Shown here: positions 62,772 to 64,000 of the stretch, piece by piece
Layout: the number at the start of each line of letters is the position of its first letter
Position numbering within the stretch: the first letter of the stretch is position 1
Assembly: GCA_943737045.1 (NCBI GenBank)
Contig: CALSFV010000653.1
Location: forward strand, 496,001-560,000
Source: Parapristionchus giblindavisi
Lineage: Eukaryota; Nematoda; Chromadorea; Rhabditida; Diplogasteridae
DNA length: 64,000 bases
Direction of reading: 5' to 3'
Made by a program: the position numbers and the translations under genes
Notes under the pieces: generated by a model
The model's input: only the letters and a program-made list of their open reading frames with translations
Databases searched by the model: none
Told to the model about the DNA's origin: nothing

Positions 62772-64000
62772 GTTCATTGTATGGTAGTCTGAAGGCCTGT
62801 CTGGATTACACACAAGAATAAGCATAATCGAAATCACTTATATGCAACGGAAATCCATTTGCCAGCAATGTGTTTATGAATATATATTTGACGGAATAAA
62901 GAAATGAAATAATAAGTTTATTAAATAACTGGATCTGAGAGCGGGAGATCAAAAGACGCATACTCCGAACTTTTTTCGATGCGAAACTCTAGTATTCAAA
63001 GTGAGACAAGTTAGCTTGAGAGACAGGTACACGAAACGGTGTGAAGATTGAGTGAGGTATCAATGAAAGTTGAGAGGTTAGGAATACAAACATGTGTCAA
63101 ATGATTGAGTGACACTAAATGACATTGTCAAACGGCCTGATCTAATGAGAATGAGACAATAATCACCAAACTACAAGAGAAGATAATGGCACTGCCGGAT
63201 AACTGTCATTTATTTATTTTATTTTTTATTTATCCATCAGTTTAAAACAATAATGAAATAGGGAGTGCTGGAGTTCCGTCGCTTTAAGCGATTTCGGTTA
63301 TCATTATCAAAGCCTACTGTCATTATGACGCATCATCTATGTTTAATACGAACTGTCTACTCCCCTCGGGCGGTGTTCACTATCTACCCCCGTGCAGGAA
63401 TGAACACACAATTGTAAGTGTGAGTCAGAGGAAGAGTTAATTCCGGACTGTGAGACAGAGAGGAAGATAGAGGAGTAGAGAGAGATATAAAGGAAGAGGG
63501 AGTGGGAGAGCGCATCAGTGCAAGACAAGATCAAATCGTGCTAAGGACATTTATCTAATATTAATCAAGGCATGGTGTCCAAGCCCGCGCAGACACATCA
63601 GCAAACATCAAGACAGAAGTGTATCCGGGTCGAGGTCCGGAACGAAATCCGCGAAATAGGATTAGGACGTTTTAGCCCATATCTAGTGCAACTCTGCACA
63701 GGTGATTGGTGTCATAGATAGACCTATTGAATGGTAAGATAAATGGAGGATCTGGCTCTGGCTCTCTCTCTACCTCTCTCTCTCTCTCCCTCCTCCTCAT
63801 CTCTCACTACGTAGTGCATGAACTGTATGAGAGAGAGAGAGTGCGAGAGAGAGAATAAAGGTTGGAGGACTGGTCGGAGAGAGGGGAGACAAAGGAAGTT
63901 GAGGGAGGAGGGAGGAGAGAGCGAAAGAGAGAGAGAGAGAAGGACAGAGGGAGAGAGAGAAAGAGAAGATCAAAGAAACGAATTATATAGAATAATCGAT
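62772..64000. other. Intergenic, low complexity
   Basis: A second copy of the 12298 repeat lies at 63207..63300. From 63765 onward the DNA is CTCTCT then GAGAGA microsatellite. No gene seen. Confidence 0.6.

Overview
This is eukaryotic DNA, almost certainly from a free-living nematode. Introns are short and begin GTAAGT/GTACGG and end TTTCAG. The TACGGTAG/CTACCGTA octamer is common, and the conserved genes (profilin, a SLC44/CTL1 choline-transporter-like protein, a worm-type casein kinase 1, a C-factor-like short-chain dehydrogenase) look nematode. Conserved genes are cut into many small exons (13 for the kinase, 23 for the transporter). That would fit a diplogastrid such as Pristionchus, but the genus is an inference.

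Layout. 0.3-1.1 kb: 3' exons of a short-chain dehydrogenase (+). 1.3-2.4 kb: a complete four-exon gene for a small single-pass membrane protein (-). 5.5-9.3 kb: a ten-exon gene of unknown function (+) with a signal-peptide ORF on the opposite strand inside one intron. 9.5-24 kb: transposon-rich, with palindromic elements, LINE fragments, a truncated CR1-type reverse transcriptase carrying three tandem 295-bp copies, a 2.2-kb TTAA palindrome, and the 3' end of a small membrane-protein gene (-). 23.85-24.8 kb: a seven-exon unknown gene (+). 29.1-31.1 kb: profilin (+). 33.75 kb: tRNA-Gln(CTG) (-), beside a foldback element. 35.5-38.3 kb: complete CK1/TTBK-like kinase (+). 39.0 kb: tRNA-Phe(GAA) (-). 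39.2-41.9 kb: decayed Tc1/mariner-type transposon split by a foldback element. 42.6-45.2 kb: Ser/Thr-rich mucin-like protein with duplicated Cys domains (-), whose 5' side abuts a 1.45-kb perfect-arm palindrome. 48.1-53.5 kb: a second profilin (+) whose first intron holds an almost complete CR1-type LINE in antisense. 54.6-61.35 kb: complete 814-aa choline-transporter-like gene (-). 61.4-64 kb: repeats only.

The genes do not form one pathway. The unifying theme is mobile DNA: at least fifteen palindromic or foldback elements, several with target-site duplications readable by eye (TA, TTAA, or 3-bp TAA/TTA/TCA), repeatedly nested in each other, in introns and in a LINE ORF. The candidate for something undescribed is a family of long foldback elements with CAAGG termini and 3-bp target duplications. 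Two of its three members carry a tRNA-like module in each arm, and one of those lies 18 bp from a real tRNA gene. All gene models here were spliced by eye and checked for reading phase; none has transcript support.
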